Translations under genes and position numbers: made by a program
Source of the DNA: Nitrospirillum sp034427435
GTDB taxonomy: Bacteria > Pseudomonadota > Alphaproteobacteria > Azospirillales > Azospirillaceae
DNA: 64,000 nucleotides
NCBI RefSeq assembly: GCF_034427435.1
Contig: NZ_JAXQNP010000002.1
Location: 1,488,001 to 1,552,000 of the forward strand
Reading direction: 5' to 3'
Shown here: positions 7,399-15,910 of the stretch, piece after piece
How positions within the stretch are numbered: the stretch's first letter is position 1
Layout: each line of letters opens with the position of its first letter
Notes under the pieces: generated by a model
Seen by the model: the letters and a program-made list of their open reading frames with translations, nothing else
Database searches by the model: none
Told to the model about the DNA's origin: nothing

Positions 7399-8741
7399 TG
7401 CGGTATCTGCCCCTGACCGAGGCCGACCGGCAGGAGATGCTGGCGGCCATCGGCGCCCCGTCGGTGGACGCGCTGTTCGGCGACGTGCCGGTGGCGGCCC
7501 GCCTGGACCAGCCCATCGCCGGCCTGCCCCATCACCAGGGCGAGCTGCAGGTGGAACGCGCCCTGTCGCGCCTGGCCGCCCGCAACGTGCCGGCGGGCAG
7601 CTGCCCCAGCTTCCTGGGCGCCGGCGCCTACCGCCACCATGTGCCGGCTTCCGTTGACCAGTTGCTGACGCGCGGTGAGTTCCTCACCAGCTACACGCCG
7701 TACCAGCCCGAGGTGACGCAGGGCACCCTGCAGTACCTGTTCGAGTTCCAGACCCAGGTGGCGCTGATCACCGGCATGGATGTGGCCAACGCCTCCATGT
7801 ACGACGGCGCCACGGCCTGCGCCGAGGCGGTGCTGATGGCCAACCGCGTCACGCGCCGCAACCGCGCCGTGCTGTCCGGCGGCCTGCACCCGCACTACCG
7901 CGACGTGACGGCCACCACCACCGGCGTGCTGGGCGTGGACCTGGTGACCCTGCCGGCCGATCCCAAGGGGATCGAGGACTTGGCGGCCGCCATCGACGAC
8001 AAGACCTCCTGCGTCGTGGTGCAGAACCCCACCCTGTTCGGCCATGTCGCCGACCTGACCCCCCTGGCCGAGGCCTGCCACGCCAAGGGCGCCCTGCTGG
8101 TCGTGGTGGTGACCGAGGTGGTGAGCTTGGGGCTCATGCCGTCGCCCGGCTCCATGGGCGCCGACATCGTGGTGGCCGAGGGCCAGAGCATCGGCAACGG
8201 CCTGAACTTCGGCGGGCCCTACCTGGGCCTGTTCGCCACCCGCGACAAGTTCGTGCGCCAGCTGCCGGGCCGCCTGTGCGGCGAGACGGTGGATGCGGAC
8301 GGCAAGCGCGGCTTCGTGCTGACCCTCTCCACGCGGGAGCAGCACATCCGCCGCGAGAAGGCTACCTCCAACATCTGCACCAACTCCGGCCTGTGCGCGC
8401 TGGCCTTCACCATGCACCTGTCGCTGCTGGGTGAGGTGGGCTTCACCGGCCTGGCGCGGCTGAACCATGCCAAGGCGGCGCAACTGGCGGACAAGCTGGC
8501 CGCGGCCGGCGTCACCGTGCTGAACCAGGGCTTCTTCAACGAGTTCACCGTCCAGGTGACGGGCGACGCCGCGGCGCTGGTGGACAGGCTGGCGGCGGAA
8601 CCGCTGCTGGCCGGCGTGCCTGTTTCCCGCCTGCACCCCGGCCAGGCGGATCTCGCCGACCTGCTGCTGGTGGCGGTGACGGAGACGACCACCGAAGACG
8701 ACATGGACGCCCTCGTTCAGGCCCTGGGAGGGTCGAAGTGA
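7398..8741 (+). CDS. gcvPA: Glycine dehydrogenase (decarboxylating) subunit 1
   Basis: N-terminal half of the split, two-gene P protein that decarboxylates glycine with PLP. The 447-residue product shows the subunit 1 hallmarks: SFLGAGAYRHHVPASVDQL near residue 75, EFLTSYTPYQPEVTQGTLQ, the DGATA motif and FGGPYLGLFATR. Subunit 1 itself lacks the PLP lysine, which is carried by gcvPB. Start and stop codons overlap the neighbours by one base each, indicating coupled translation within the riboswitch operon. Confidence 0.96.
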   Translation: MRYLPLTEADRQEMLAAIGAPSVDALFGDVPVAARLDQPIAGLPHHQGELQVERALSRLAARNVPAGSCPSFLGAGAYRHHVPASVDQLLTRGEFLTSYTPYQPEVTQGTLQYLFEFQTQVALITGMDVANASMYDGATACAEAVLMANRVTRRNRAVLSGGLHPHYRDVTATTTGVLGVDLVTLPADPKGIEDLAAAIDDKTSCVVVQNPTLFGHVADLTPLAEACHAKGALLVVVVTEVVSLGLMPSPGSMGADIVVAEGQSIGNGLNFGGPYLGLFATRDKFVRQLPGRLCGETVDADGKRGFVLTLSTREQHIRREKATSNICTNSGLCALAFTMHLSLLGEVGFTGLARLNHAKAAQLADKLAAAGVTVLNQGFFNEFTVQVTGDAAALVDRLAAEPLLAGVPVSRLHPGQADLADLLLVAVTETTTEDDMDALVQALGGSK

Positions 8742-10293
8742 TGAACACCCAAGGACGCAAGACCACGCCGGACGCGGAATCCGCCGCCGGCAGCGATGTG
8801 GCCACCTATACGGGGAATCGGGCCCTGGTGCATGAAGAGCCGTTGATCTTCGAACTGGACAACCCCGGCGTCACCGGCGTGGACCTGGAGGCGGCCCCGG
8901 CCGTCGCCAGCCGCCTGGGCGGCCTGAAGGCCCGCGAGGGCATCGGCCTGCCCGGCCTGTCGGAGCCGACGGTGGTGCGCCACTACACGCGCCTCAGCCA
9001 GAAGAACCTGGGCATCGACAGCACGATGTACCCGCTGGGCTCGTGCACCATGAAGCACAACCCCCGCCTGAACGAGAAGCTGGCGCGTCTGCCGGGCTTC
9101 GGCGACATCCACCCGATGCAGCCGCAGTCCACCGTCCAGGGTGCTCTGGAGCTGATCGACCAGTTGGCCCATTGGCTGAAGACCCTGACCGGCATGCCGG
9201 CCGTGGCCATGTCGCCGGCCGCCGGCGCCCATGGCGAGCTGTGCGGCCTGATGGCCATCCGCGCCGCGTTGCGGGCCCGGGGCGAGACCAGCCGCACCCG
9301 CGTGCTGGTGCCGGAGTCGGCGCACGGCACCAACCCGGCCACGGCGGCCTTCTGCGGCTTCACCGTGGACGCCATCCCGGCCGAGGCCAACGGCCGCGTC
9401 AGTGTCGAGGCGGTGAAGGCCAAGTTGGGCCCCGACGTCGCCTGCATCATGCTGACCAACCCCAACACCTGCGGCCTGTTCGAGCCCCAGGTGAAGGAGA
9501 TTGCGGACGCGGTGCATGCCGCCGGCGGCTATTTCTACTGCGACGGCGCCAACTACAACGCCATTGTCGGCCGGGTGCGCCCGGCGGACCTGGGCGTGGA
9601 CGCCATGCACATCAACCTGCACAAGACCTTCTCCACCCCGCATGGCGGTGGCGGTCCGGGTTCCGGCCCGGTGGTCCTGTCCGACGCGCTGGCCCCGTAC
9701 GCGCCGCTGCCCTTCGTGGTGCACGGCAAGGACGGCCTGCGCCTGGTGGAGCATGCGGGCGAGGTGGAGGGGGCGCGCAGCCCTTCGGCCGCATGAAGGC
9801 CTTCCACGGCCAGATGGGGATGTTCGTCCGCGCCTTGGCCTATATCATGAGCCATGGCGCCGATGGCCTGCGCCAGGCCTCCAGCGACGCCGTGCTGAAC
9901 GCCAACTACCTGAAGGCGCGGCTGCAGGACCTCATGAGCGTGCCGTTCGACGGCTACTGCATGCATGAGGCGCTGTTTGACGACCGCTTCCTGAAGGACA
10001 CGGGCGTCACCACCCTCGACTTCGCCAAGGCGATGATCGACGAAGGCTTCCATCCCATGACCATGTATTTCCCCCTGGTCGTGCACGGCGCCTTCCTGAT
10101 CGAGCCGACGGAGACCGAGTCCAAGGCGACGCTGGACCAGTTCGTCGGCGCCATGCGTCACCTGGCGGGCAAGGCCAAGGCGGGCGATGCCGCCCACTTC
10201 CTGGCCGCCCCCCGCTACACGCCCCGCCGTCGCCTGGATGAGACCGCGGCGGCGCGCAAGCCAGTCCTGCGCTGGACGCCGCCGGCGGCGTGA
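8741..10293 (+). CDS. gcvPB: Glycine dehydrogenase (decarboxylating) subunit 2 (apparent frameshift)
   Basis: C-terminal half of the P protein, carrying the PLP lysine in HINLHKTFSTPHGGGGPGSGP (Lys295). Conserved SCTMKHNPR and MSPAAGAHGE precede it. As given, translation stops at 9796 just after EVEGA. At the five-G run 9769-9773 one extra G gives EGGAQPFGRMKAFHGQMGMFVRALAY and a continuous frame to 10293, total 517 residues. The downstream part is plainly P-protein sequence (SHGADGLRQASSDAVLNANYL). The ATG at 8741 overlaps the gcvPA stop by one base; an in-frame GTG at 8738 is an alternative. Confidence 0.93.
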
Positions 10294-10338
10294 CGATGGC
10301 TTCGGGCCGCCACCATGGCCCGGCGGCATGATTGGGAA

Positions 10339-10372
10339 AAGGGCGGAATCCTTGGGTTCCGCCCTTATTCTT
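10339..10372 (+). terminator. Intrinsic terminator of the gcv operon
   Basis: Ten-base-pair stem AAGGGCGGAA / TTCCGCCCTT (10339-10348, 10357-10366), 8-base loop, followed by ATTCTTT. It lies 46 bases after the gcvPB stop. Confidence 0.85.
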
Positions 10373-10549
10373 TGGGATCAGATCCTGGTTTCGCCGCCTT
10401 TCCGGTGGATCACCCGGACGGGTTGCAGCGCACACAAATCGGCATTGCCCCGCAGGGGCCTAGCTTCCATCTCAATTTCGGCCAAATCTCCCGGCATCAC
10501 TCACCACGCGGCCGATCCGATGCCGCGACCTTCCGCCGGGACCATCCCC

Positions 10550-10942
10550 ATGTTGACCGTTGCCAGCTTGCCCAGGGTTGAGATCGCCCGCCTGCGCCGT
10601 CCGGCGCTGCAGGCGTCCGGCTGGCTGGTCATGGGCCTGGGCGTGCTGTCCCTGCCCATTCCCGGCCCGGTTTCCACGCCGCTGCTGGCGGTGGGTGGCC
10701 TGATGGTGCTGCGCAGCTCGGTTTCGGCCCGCCGGCATTATGTCCGGGCGCGCGACCACGCCCCGCGCCTGGTCCGCCCCCTGTTCGGCCGTTTCGACGC
10801 CTGGCGGCATCGCCACCGGGCGGCCCAGGTCCGGGTGCCCGCCAAGGTGCTGGCCGCCGCCAACGACGTGGCCGCCAACGACGTGGCCGCCAACGACAGC
10901 GCCCGCGCCCTGGCGTTCCAGACGCCTGCCGGCAACGCCTGA
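10550..10942 (+). CDS. Small membrane protein, PGPGW-like
   Basis: A 130-residue protein with a hydrophobic segment GWLVMGLGVLSLPIPGPVSTPLLAVGGLMVL (residues about 24-54). The PxPGP kink between two hydrophobic runs resembles the PGPGW family of putative transmembrane proteins, of unknown function. The rest is rich in Arg and His and ends in a short tandem repeat (AANDV twice). Start at 10550 is preferred for the GGGAC upstream; an ATG at 10520 in frame is possible. It is flanked by intrinsic terminators on both sides, so it is probably monocistronic. Confidence 0.7.
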   Translation: MLTVASLPRVEIARLRRPALQASGWLVMGLGVLSLPIPGPVSTPLLAVGGLMVLRSSVSARRHYVRARDHAPRLVRPLFGRFDAWRHRHRAAQVRVPAKVLAAANDVAANDVAANDSARALAFQTPAGNA

Positions 10943-10966
10943 ACCATCTCCTTCAGTTTCCCAGCC

Positions 10967-11004
10967 GGGCCGGAGCGTGAGCATCGCTTCGGCCCTTGCT
11001 TTTT
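10967..11004 (+). terminator. Intrinsic terminator after the PGPGW-like gene
   Basis: Stem GGGCCGGAGCG / CGCTTCGGCCC (one mismatched or G-T pair) with loop TGAGCAT, followed by TTGCTTTTTC. Starts 24 bases after the stop codon. Confidence 0.85.
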
Positions 11005-11083
11005 CAGCGCCTTGACCATTGCCTGTTTGCCCAGGACCATAAGCGCCGCCGCGCAAGGCTGAAAAGGTTGGGGAGATACCCGG

Positions 11084-12253
11084 GTGCGATCAGGCAACGC
11101 CATCCTGTCGGGATACGGGACCACCATATTCGAGGCCATGTCGCGGCTGGCGGCCACGCACAACGCCATCAACCTGGGCCAGGGCTTCCCGGACGACCGG
11201 GGGGCGGAGGATGTGCTGCAGGTGGCCGCCCGCGCCCTGCTGGAGGGCAACAACCAGTATCCGCCCATGATGGGCCTGCCGGCCCTGCGCCAGGCCGTGG
11301 CGGCCCACGCCGCCCGCTTCTATGGGCTGGAGGTGGATTGGGAACGGGAGGTGATGGTGACCTCCGGTGCTACCGAGGCGCTGGCCGCCTGCCTGTTCGG
11401 CCTGATCGAGCCAGGGGACGAGGTGGTGCTGTTCCAGCCGCTCTACGACAGCTATGTCCCCATCATCCGCCGGGCCGGCGGCATCCCCCGCTTCGTGCGC
11501 CTGCGGCCGCCAGGCTGGACGGTGGACCCGGACGAACTGGCCGCCGCCTTCAGCCCCCGCACCAAGCTGGTGGTGCTGAACAACCCCCTGAACCCGGCGG
11601 CCAAGGTCTGGTCGGCGGAGGAATTGCGCGTGCTGGCCGACCAGATCATCGCCCACGACTGCCTGGCGGTGTGCGACGAGGTCTATGAGCACCTGGTGTT
11701 CGACGGTCGCCGCCACCTTCCCCTGATGGCGCTGCCCGGCATGCGGGAGCGCACCTTGCGCATCGGCTCCGCCGGCAAGACCTTTTCCCTGACGGGGTGG
11801 AAGGTGGGCTATGTCACGGCGGCGCCGGACCTGTTGCAGCCGGTGGCCAAGGCGCACCAGTACCTCACTTTCACCACCCCACCCAACCTTCAGGCGGCCG
11901 TGGCCTATGGCCTGGCCAAGGACGACGCCTATTTCGGCCTGTTGGCGGCGGCGCTGGAGGCCAAGCGCGACCGGCTCTCGGCGGGCTTGGCCTCCTCCGG
12001 CCTGCCCGTGCTGCCGTCGCAGGGGACCTATTTCGTCGTGGCGGATATCAGTGGTGTTCGCGGACGGCGCGCCACCGAGGATGACGCCGCCTTTTGCCGG
12101 CGCCTGACCACCGACGCCGGCGTGGCCGCCATCCCGGTCAGCGCCTTCTATGAGGAGGATGCGCCCACCCACCTCATCCGCTTCTGCTTCAGCAAGCAGG
12201 ACGCCATCCTGGACGGCGCCGTCATGCGCCTGAAGGAGTTCTTTGGCCGGTGA
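11084..12253 (+). CDS. Class I/II PLP-dependent aminotransferase
   Basis: Fold-type I aminotransferase of 389 residues. It shows INLGQGFPD, the NPLNPAAKVW loop (usually NPHNPTG), the CDEVYEHLVFDG strand and the Schiff-base lysine in SAGKTFSLTGWKVGY, followed by the substrate-carboxylate Arg region near the C-terminus (IRFCFSK). The pattern matches the YbdL / kynurenine-glutamine-methionine aminotransferase branch; substrate cannot be fixed from sequence, and methionine or aromatic amino acids are candidates. The GTG start at 11084 has GGGGAGA about 8 bases upstream. It ends only 9 bases from the convergent small ORF. Confidence 0.9.
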   Translation: MRSGNAILSGYGTTIFEAMSRLAATHNAINLGQGFPDDRGAEDVLQVAARALLEGNNQYPPMMGLPALRQAVAAHAARFYGLEVDWEREVMVTSGATEALAACLFGLIEPGDEVVLFQPLYDSYVPIIRRAGGIPRFVRLRPPGWTVDPDELAAAFSPRTKLVVLNNPLNPAAKVWSAEELRVLADQIIAHDCLAVCDEVYEHLVFDGRRHLPLMALPGMRERTLRIGSAGKTFSLTGWKVGYVTAAPDLLQPVAKAHQYLTFTTPPNLQAAVAYGLAKDDAYFGLLAAALEAKRDRLSAGLASSGLPVLPSQGTYFVVADISGVRGRRATEDDAAFCRRLTTDAGVAAIPVSAFYEEDAPTHLIRFCFSKQDAILDGAVMRLKEFFGR

Positions 12254-12262
12254 CGGCGGCGT

Positions 12263-12421
12263 TTATTCCACCTCGTCCCCGGGGCGGGGCGGCTGGTCTC
12301 CCTTGGCCTTGCCCAGAACCTCCAGAAGAGCGCCTGGCTTGGAGGACTTTTCTTGCTGCTTTGAGCGTTGCTGGGCCGCCTCTTGGGCGCTCTCAGAGGG
12401 GCAAAGGTTCACGTTTGTCAC
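12263..12421 (-). CDS. Small hydrophilic ORF coupled to the TPR-like gene
   Basis: A 52-codon frame starting at GTG 12421 whose first four bases (GTGA) contain the stop of the upstream TPR-like gene. TGGAG lies 6 bases before it, inside the end of that gene, which is a good ribosome site. The product is charged and Gln/Lys-rich (QEAAQQRSKQQEKSSK) and ends GDEVE. No family is recognised. The same GTGA architecture joins thrB and rnhA in this window. Third-position GC is lower than in core genes but protein-like; the ORF is small, so this remains a prediction. Confidence 0.5.
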   Translation of the reverse strand: MTNVNLCPSESAQEAAQQRSKQQEKSSKPGALLEVLGKAKGDQPPRPGDEVE

Positions 12422-13566
12422 TTCGATCTCCACGCGTTTGAAGGAGCGCTTTGCCCTGTAAGGCTTTGTGCAAGAGTTACCAGCCGCTGTGGCGCCGGGT
12501 GGCCATTGGCCGTCGCCGCCTTGACCGTCCGCCAGAGGTCCAGGGCATTGGACGTGGCCTGTGGAGGGACAGGGGCGGTTTCCAGGGCCAGGAGCGCCTC
12601 GGTCCGCTGGCCGGCGTCGCCGTGGGCATAGCGCAGGAAGTTTACGACCGCGCCGAACCATCTCGCCAGGAGGGGGCCGAGGTCTGCCAGGCGTTGATGT
12701 GCCACCACCTCCGCCGCCAGCGTCAGGCCTTCCGATTCCCGTCCGGTCGCCGTCAGCATATGGGCGAAGGCCAGGGTGGCATACACATCGTCCTTGGAGC
12801 GGGCCCGCGCCAGGCGGAACCAAGTTTCCGCTGTGGCCGCATCCCCGTTGTGCCATGCCATGGCGGCGTAGATGCCCTGGTAAATGGCTTGGACCAGGGG
12901 ATGCGGCGTGTCGCCCTCCGCCGCGATGCGCGCCAACCGCAGGGCTTCGGTTGGGCTTCCCCGTTCATGCCAGAGGAAGGCGGCGTAATGATGAGTGGCC
13001 AGCAGATTGTCGTCCATGGCCACGGCGCGGCGATAAATCTGTTCCCGTCCATCCAGGTCGACCATGCCGGCGCCTTGGGCGAAGGTGGCGTAATGGGCCA
13101 GGATGGTGGCGGTCGGCTGGCGCAGCAGCCGGCGGAAAATGGCCCGAGCCTCAGTCCCACCGTCAGGACGGGTTAACAGGAATTGCGCGAAGTTTGCTTC
13201 CAACTCCGCCAGACCCGGCGGCTTCTGCGCGATCAGGGCGCGATAAGCCACCTCGACAGCCGCGCCATCTCCCCGGGCTTGGGCGTCGGCCGTCCTCCGG
13301 GCCAAATCCCAGCCCCAGTTATAGGGCAATTCAGACGAACTGGGCGCGACGGGGCTCAGCACAGCCACGAGCCGGCGCCAACTGGTGAAGCCGTAATCGC
13401 GGGCCACTTCGCGCTGCGCCTCGGCCAGTTGGGCGCTGGGCACTGATTGGCGCAGATCCTTGAGGCGTCGCTTCGCCTCTTTGCGCAGATGGTCGAGACT
13501 GGGGTGGGCGGGCAGCGCCCGCACGGGAATCTGCCGGGTGTCGCCGGGCGAGGACCTATCGATCAT
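12418..13566 (-). CDS. TPR-like repeat protein, unknown function
   Basis: A 382-residue predicted helical protein. Residues about 18-70 (HPSLDHLRKEAKRRLKDLRQ to YGFTSWRRLV) match the short N-terminal motif found before many ankyrin and TPR proteins; the remainder contains degenerate TPR-type helix pairs (for example AHYATFAQGAGMVDLDGREQIYRRAVAMD and HHYAAFLWHERGSPTEALRLARIAAE). No signal peptide, so cytoplasmic. Strong ribosome site AAGGAAGG before the ATG. Its leader contains a long near-perfect hairpin (13582-13674). Function probably scaffolding; partner unknown. Confidence 0.8.
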   Translation of the reverse strand: MIDRSSPGDTRQIPVRALPAHPSLDHLRKEAKRRLKDLRQSVPSAQLAEAQREVARDYGFTSWRRLVAVLSPVAPSSSELPYNWGWDLARRTADAQARGDGAAVEVAYRALIAQKPPGLAELEANFAQFLLTRPDGGTEARAIFRRLLRQPTATILAHYATFAQGAGMVDLDGREQIYRRAVAMDDNLLATHHYAAFLWHERGSPTEALRLARIAAEGDTPHPLVQAIYQGIYAAMAWHNGDAATAETWFRLARARSKDDVYATLAFAHMLTATGRESEGLTLAAEVVAHQRLADLGPLLARWFGAVVNFLRYAHGDAGQRTEALLALETAPVPPQATSNALDLWRTVKAATANGHPAPQRLVTLAQSLTGQSAPSNAWRSK

Positions 13567-13581
13567 GACGGCCTTCCTTCC

Positions 13582-13674
13582 ATGGGCCCCGGGTCCGCGA
13601 TGATCGGGCAGGAAGTCAGGGAGGGGAGGGTGCCATCGACTGGGCTGAGCCCTTTACGCGGACCGTGGGCCCAT
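13582..13674 (-). promoter_or_regulatory. Long hairpin in the leader of the TPR-like gene
   Basis: ATGGGCCC-cg-GGTCCGCG (13582-13599) is complementary to CGCGGACC-gt-GGGCCCAT (13657-13674): 16 pairs with a two-base internal mismatch, closing a 57-base loop. It lies 16 bases upstream of the ATG at 13566, next to the ribosome site, so it could affect translation or transcription of the TPR-like gene. A smaller GGGCTGAGCCC hairpin sits inside the loop. Confidence 0.5.
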
Positions 13675-13764
13675 CGACAGGCCCTGCATCCACGTTAGCA
13701 GTCCCCTCAGGGGAGGTCCACGAAAGGGTGGGTGATAGCGTTACCAGCTGCAGCGCAAAAAAAA

Positions 13765-14283
13765 TCAGCCGATGACCTGCAAGCCCCGGCGCTTGCGGTC
13801 GAAGGCGCAGCCGACCAGCAGGCGGGCCACTTTGCCGGCGTTGACACCGCCCAGGGGGCCGCCCAAGGGCAGCACCACCAGTTCGGCGGCGGGAATGTTC
13901 ATGGAAGGCGCGGCCGGCAGGCTGCGGGCTTGGGGCTGGCAGTTGTCAGCGGCCCGGCGCAGCATTTGCGCAAAAGGCACCGTGTTGGGGGAGGGGGGCA
14001 GGTCCTCCAGCTGCAGGCCGGTGGACTCCCGGCGCAACCACAAAACATAGTCCGTTCCCACCCACTTCAGGGTGAAGGCCATCTGGTTGGGCGCCACGTC
14101 CACCAGCATGACCCCGCCCGGCGACATGGGAAGGTCCACCACATCCACCTCGGACGCTTCAGGGAAGGCGCGATCCCCGCGCATGATTTCCCAATAGTCG
14201 TGCAGAAGTCGCAGGTTATTGCTTTGGATTTGCAAAGGGAAGCGGGCGACCGTTGTCGCATTCCGCATGGCCGGTCCAGTCAT
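13765..14283 (-). CDS. PAS-domain protein (PAS_5-like)
   Basis: A 172-residue protein of the type abundant in Azospirillum and relatives: LRLLHDYWEIMRGDRAFPEASEVD, then a beta-rich PAS core with VMLVDV and FTLKWVGTDYV, and a conserved FAQMLRRAADNCQP helix. These match the small PAS-like family PF07310; function is unknown, possibly flagellar or signalling. C-terminal part (AAELVVLPLGGP, LLVGCAFDRK) completes the fold. Start at 14283 or the Met six codons later are both possible. The stop codon abuts an eight-T tract (13749-13756 on the + strand as A's) but no adequate stem precedes it. Confidence 0.75.
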   Translation of the reverse strand: MTGPAMRNATTVARFPLQIQSNNLRLLHDYWEIMRGDRAFPEASEVDVVDLPMSPGGVMLVDVAPNQMAFTLKWVGTDYVLWLRRESTGLQLEDLPPSPNTVPFAQMLRRAADNCQPQARSLPAAPSMNIPAAELVVLPLGGPLGGVNAGKVARLLVGCAFDRKRRGLQVIG

Positions 14284-14505
14284 TTTTCGTCCCTATCCTT
14301 ATATTCCACAGAGGGCGCCACATATCGGCGTGGCCTTTTTCCTGTAAGGCCTGGATGGGGCGCGAAAACGGCAACAACCCGTCCTCATCCCGGCGTGGAA
14401 TGTGCGACGGCTGTTGTGGATCAGGCAAGTAAACCAGAGTGCCAGGTCCGTGGCATTCGCAAGGGCCTGGTGGTAACCCGATAGGTTACTTTAAAACCAC
14501 CTAGT

Positions 14506-14539
14506 AAAAAAACTGCCGGTAAGTCGATGACTTACCGGC
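14506..14539 (-). terminator. Intrinsic terminator downstream of the LysR gene
   Basis: Perfect 11-base-pair stem GCCGGTAAGTC / GACTTACCGGC (14515-14525, 14529-14539) with a 3-base loop, followed on the minus strand by AG and seven T (14506-14512). Confidence 0.85.
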
Positions 14540-14645
14540 GAGTTGAACAGGGAGGCTTCACGTCTGGGAGACGTTGGGCCCGAAGGCCCACTCCAGGACG
14601 GGCATCCTGGAGGAAACATCGGATGCTGCGTCGCAACATCCGATG
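14506..14645 (-). ncRNA. Candidate structured RNA: five consecutive hairpins, LysR 3' region
   Basis: Read on the minus strand the region folds into back-to-back perfect hairpins: CATCGGATG/CATCCGATG (14637-14645 with 14617-14625), CTCCAGGA/TCCTGGAG (14591-14612), TGGGCC-TTCG-GGCCCA (14575-14590), ACGTCT-CCC-AGACGT (14560-14574) and the terminator stem (14515-14539). The third has a UUCG tetraloop closed by C-G only on this strand, which favours minus-strand RNA. Single-stranded parts carry TTTCCTCC, TCTCCC and GCCTCCC, able to pair with ribosome-binding sites. It could be a 3' UTR of the LysR mRNA, a processed small RNA or an independent transcript; no clear own promoter was found. Confidence 0.5.
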
Positions 14646-14699
14646 ACCAGATATTTAATCTTTTGATGCCCCGTTTAAAGGGGTGATTACCCGTCTCAG

Positions 14700-15614
14700 C
14701 TATGCGGTAGGCGCATGCGTCGCGGGGAAAGTTTCGGCGACCTTCTTGACCAGGAAGTCGCGGAAGACCGCGATGCGCTTGGAATGGCGCAGTTCCTCGG
14801 CATAAACGAAGTAGGCGTCGATGCGCGGGCCCGTCACGTCCGGCAGAATGCGGACCAGGTCGGGATTGCTTTCGGAGATGATGTAGTCGGGGATGGCCGC
14901 GATGCCCAGGCCGCTTTCCACCGCCTTGTACAGGGCGTACAGGCTGTTGACGCGGAAGATGGTGTCGCGCTCGCCGCCCGGCGGGTCGCCCAGCGCCAGC
15001 AGCCAGTTGATGTTGGGCACCGGCGCCTTGGCGTCGGACGGATAGGCGATGAGGTCGTGCTTCTGCAGCTCCTCCACCGTTTCCGGCGTGCCCCGCTTTT
15101 CCAGGTAGGTGCGGTGGCCGTAGAGGTGCGTGCGCACCGTCATCAGGTGACGCTGGATCAGGTCGGGCTGGCGCGGCGGCACCATGCGGATGGCGATGTC
15201 CGCCTCACGCATGGACAGGTCCAGCTCGTTATCGTCCAGCAGCAGGGTCAGCTGCACGTCCGGATAGATCGACAGGAATTCCCGGATGCGGGGCGTCAGC
15301 CACGTGGAGCCGAAGGCGACCGTGGTGGTCACCTTCAAGGGGCCCTTGGGGTGTTCCTTGCTTTCCGAGAGCATCGCCTCTGTCATCGACAGCTTGGCGA
15401 ACACCTCGCGGGCGGTGCGGTACAGCAGCTCACCCTGTTCGGTGAGGATCAGGCCGCGGGCATGGCGATGAAACAGCGGCACATGGAGGCTTTCCTCCAG
15501 CGCGCTGATCTGCCGGCTGACGGCCGATTGGCTGAGGTTCAGGGTCTCGCCGGCATGCGTGAAGCTGCCGGCCTCCGCCACCGCGTGGAAAACGCGAAGC
15601 TTGTCCCAGTCCAT
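14700..15614 (-). CDS. LysR-family transcriptional regulator
   Basis: A 304-residue LysR regulator. The N-terminal winged helix-turn-helix (DWDKLRVFHAVAEAGSFTHAGETLNLSQSAVSRQISALEE, residues 2-41) is textbook. Residues 90-295 form the periplasmic-binding-like effector domain. The nearest divergent or adjacent genes are trxB (same strand, 296 bases upstream); LysR genes beside trxB occur in Azospirillum relatives, so a role in redox response is plausible but inferred. Effector unknown. The mRNA 3' region is highly structured. Confidence 0.93.
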   Translation of the reverse strand: MDWDKLRVFHAVAEAGSFTHAGETLNLSQSAVSRQISALEESLHVPLFHRHARGLILTEQGELLYRTAREVFAKLSMTEAMLSESKEHPKGPLKVTTTVAFGSTWLTPRIREFLSIYPDVQLTLLLDDNELDLSMREADIAIRMVPPRQPDLIQRHLMTVRTHLYGHRTYLEKRGTPETVEELQKHDLIAYPSDAKAPVPNINWLLALGDPPGGERDTIFRVNSLYALYKAVESGLGIAAIPDYIISESNPDLVRILPDVTGPRIDAYFVYAEELRHSKRIAVFRDFLVKKVAETFPATHAPTA

Positions 15615-15850
15615 TCCCGGTCCTTATGCGTCAAAGACTGTGCGGCCCCGCGGGCGGAACCGTCGGAAATGACGGCCTCAAGCGGGCCGCCATGCAAAGA
15701 ATATATACCCAGCTTGTCCGAGACGCTACCGATTGTGGGTGTCCACACGGTTAGGCCATAGACTGATAAGGCATTTTAGCCCCATAGCGTGCCGTTTTGG
15801 CAACGCCCAACCGTTCGTCCCCTGAACGGATACCATTCATCGGTACAAAG

Positions 15851-15883
15851 AAGGGCGCCGCCGTACCAGGGCGCGGCGCCCTT
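15851..15883 (-). terminator. Terminator of trxB
   Basis: Eleven-base-pair inverted repeat AAGGGCGCCGC / GCGGCGCCCTT with an 11-base loop, starting 28 bases after the trxB stop; minus strand continues CTTTGTACC. T tract is short. Confidence 0.6.
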
Positions 15884-15910
15884 CCCCCGACTCGGAAGCC
15901 TGGATGGCGG

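Larger units (their letters stand above)
14284..14699. other. Intergenic region 14284-14699
   Basis: No coding frame. The first part (14284-14470) is upstream of the PAS-type gene and should hold its promoter. 14473-14489 is a small hairpin (GTAACC / GGTTAC). 14506-14645 is the hairpin string and terminator listed separately. 14669-14692 holds two overlapping short repeats (CCCC/GGGG and GGGT/ACCC) next to the LysR stop codon. Confidence 0.7.

Noticed and set aside
12423..12856. Upstream 145 codons of the minus-strand frame that ends at 12263, as part of the small gene
   Set aside because: This part is in the wrong frame inside the TPR-like gene, is rich in Pro/Gly/Arg shadow sequence and lacks a start. 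Only the last 53 codons, after a ribosome site, look real.
13749..13785. T8 tract after the PAS-type gene as an intrinsic terminator
   Set aside because: A possible stem (GCAAGC/GCTTGC) lies 13 bases upstream of the tract, too far for a working terminator.
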